Under the pieces are notes generated by a model, which had not been told where the DNA came from, did no database searches, and worked only from the letters and a program-made list of their open reading frames with translations. Below are positions 6,647-6,971 of a stretch of DNA of 6,971 nt, piece after piece. A program made the translations under genes and the position numbers. The stretch spans positions 1 through 6,971 of the forward strand of contig SKSH01000167.1 in the NCBI GenBank assembly GCA_007118075.1. Direction: 5' to 3'. Origin of the DNA: Halobacteriales archaeon. GTDB taxonomy: Archaea > Halobacteriota > Halobacteria > Halobacteriales > SKSH01. How positions within the stretch are numbered: the stretch's first letter is position 1; each line of letters opens with the position of its first letter.

Positions 6647-6652
6647 TTATTA
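6647..6652 (+). promoter_or_regulatory. TATA-like box for the small downstream gene
   Basis: TTATTA has its centre about 27 bp before the A of the ATG at 6677, the spacing expected for a leaderless archaeal transcript. It favours that ATG over the in-frame ATG at 6656, which lies only 3 bases after the box. Confidence 0.45.
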
Positions 6653-6676
6653 GGGATGTATCAGAAACAAACTGCC

Positions 6677-6823
6677 ATGGTTGGTGATCTTGCCTCAATA
6701 ACCGCAGAATGCCGGAAGCATCTCGAGCTCGCCCTCGAGTCAGAGGATCCAAGTGAGAAAGATTTCCATATCCGACAGGCATTGCAGCTGGTTTCTGAGG
6801 AGTCGGTAGCCCCCTCAAAATGA
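6677..6823 (+). CDS. Small acidic helical protein, function unknown
   Basis: Reads as a 48-residue protein beginning MVGDLASITAECRKHLELAL and ending at TGA 6821-6823. I do not recognise a named family. Two amphipathic helices are likely, about residues 4-23 and 28-41 (the latter holding FHIRQALQLV), separated by a DPSEK turn; the general look recalls short haloarchaeal proteins of unknown function. Support for coding comes from an AT-rich promoter-like box at the right distance, an acidic composition like the neighbouring proteins, and an open frame with a plausible hydrophobic periodicity. An upstream in-frame ATG at 6656 would add seven residues (MYQKQTA) lacking the acidic character. One cysteine (residue 12), no signal peptide, no membrane segment and no zinc motif are seen. 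It follows the his cluster by 74 bases, probably under its own promoter, and nothing links it to histidine synthesis. Confidence 0.6.
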   Translation: MVGDLASITAECRKHLELALESEDPSEKDFHIRQALQLVSEESVAPSK

Positions 6824-6921
6824 CGAGTTGATCTCTGGTGTATCCGGACTGATACCTTCAACCGATTAATGTAAGGTTTGAGCCGCAAGCTTCTATCGCC
6901 CAGTTAACAAAGTGACTATAG

Positions 6922-6971
6922 ATGAAGGATACGGACATATTGCGCGTCGTCGAGCAGGGCGCGATCGACGA
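6922..6971 (+). CDS. Probable start of a further gene, cut by the window edge
   Basis: From the ATG at 6922 the frame stays open to the end of the window: MKDTDILRVVEQGAID plus two bases. The composition suits a soluble acidic protein, but 16 residues are too few to name a family. Upstream, GTTAACAAAGT (6903-6913), TTAATG (6866-6871) and CTATAG (6915-6920) are AT-rich candidates for promoter elements, but none sits exactly 26 bp before this ATG, so the true start might be the in-frame TTG at 6940 or beyond. No Shine-Dalgarno is seen. Confidence 0.4.
   Translation, partial: MKDTDILRVVEQGAID

Noticed and set aside
6525..6818. 97-residue open frame on the minus strand across the end of hisA-I-E and the small gene
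   Set aside because: It runs antisense through conserved HisE codons, lacks the acidic composition of the real genes, and has no promoter or ribosome site. The + strand reading is better supported.
1..6971. High density of CTCGAG, ATCGA and GATC words across the window
   Set aside because: They are explained by frequent Leu-CTC/Glu-GAG and Ile-ATC/Asp-GAT codons in acidic proteins; there is no periodic array or direct repeat.
1..6971. CRISPR array, tRNA, rRNA, insertion sequence or attachment site
   Set aside because: No regularly spaced repeats, cloverleaf-like sequence, transposase frame or terminal inverted repeats were seen; nearly all the window is coding for housekeeping enzymes.

Overview
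The window holds an almost complete histidine-biosynthesis cluster on the + strand. It is flanked upstream by the 3' part of a major facilitator transporter and downstream by a very small gene and the first codons of another gene. The proteins are rich in Asp/Glu and poor in Lys, and GC is moderately high. TATA-like boxes lie about 26 bp before two starts (positions 1608 and 6677), which fits leaderless archaeal transcription. Together these point to a salt-in (haloarchaeal-like) archaeon. This is inference: there is no rRNA or tRNA here, and the his enzymes themselves look closer, from memory, to a type also found in bacteria and fungi than to the usual haloarchaeal versions.

Layout: 1-594, C-terminal half of an MFS transporter (start outside the window). 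595-686, intergenic with a weak promoter candidate. 687-1571, hisG. 1608-3344, a hisC-HAD phosphatase fusion (aminotransferase plus probable histidinol-phosphate phosphatase). 3411-4001, hisB (dehydratase domain only). 4013-4618, hisH. 4615-5379, hisF. 5376-6602, a three-domain hisA-hisI-hisE fusion. 6603-6676, AT-richer spacer with nested inverted repeats and a TATA-like box. 6677-6823, a 48-residue acidic protein of unknown function. 6824-6921, spacer. From 6922, a probable coding start cut by the window edge.

The six his genes encode eight activities: step 1 (HisG), 2 (HisE), 3 (HisI), 4 (HisA), 5 (HisH/HisF), 6 (HisB), 7 (HisC) and 8 (HAD phosphatase). Only hisD (last two oxidations) is missing. 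hisH-hisF and hisF-hisA overlap by 4 bases (ATGA, GTGA), so they are probably translationally coupled, and HisH/HisF form the glutaminase/cyclase pair. Successive or near-successive steps are fused: 7+8 in one protein, 2+3+4 in another.

The most striking point is that the HisI-HisE part of the HisA-HisI-HisE protein reads like the HisI-HisE part of fungal HIS4 (from memory, not searched). It sits behind a HisA barrel with intact active-site residues, in the place where fungal HIS4 carries a poorly characterised N-terminal region.
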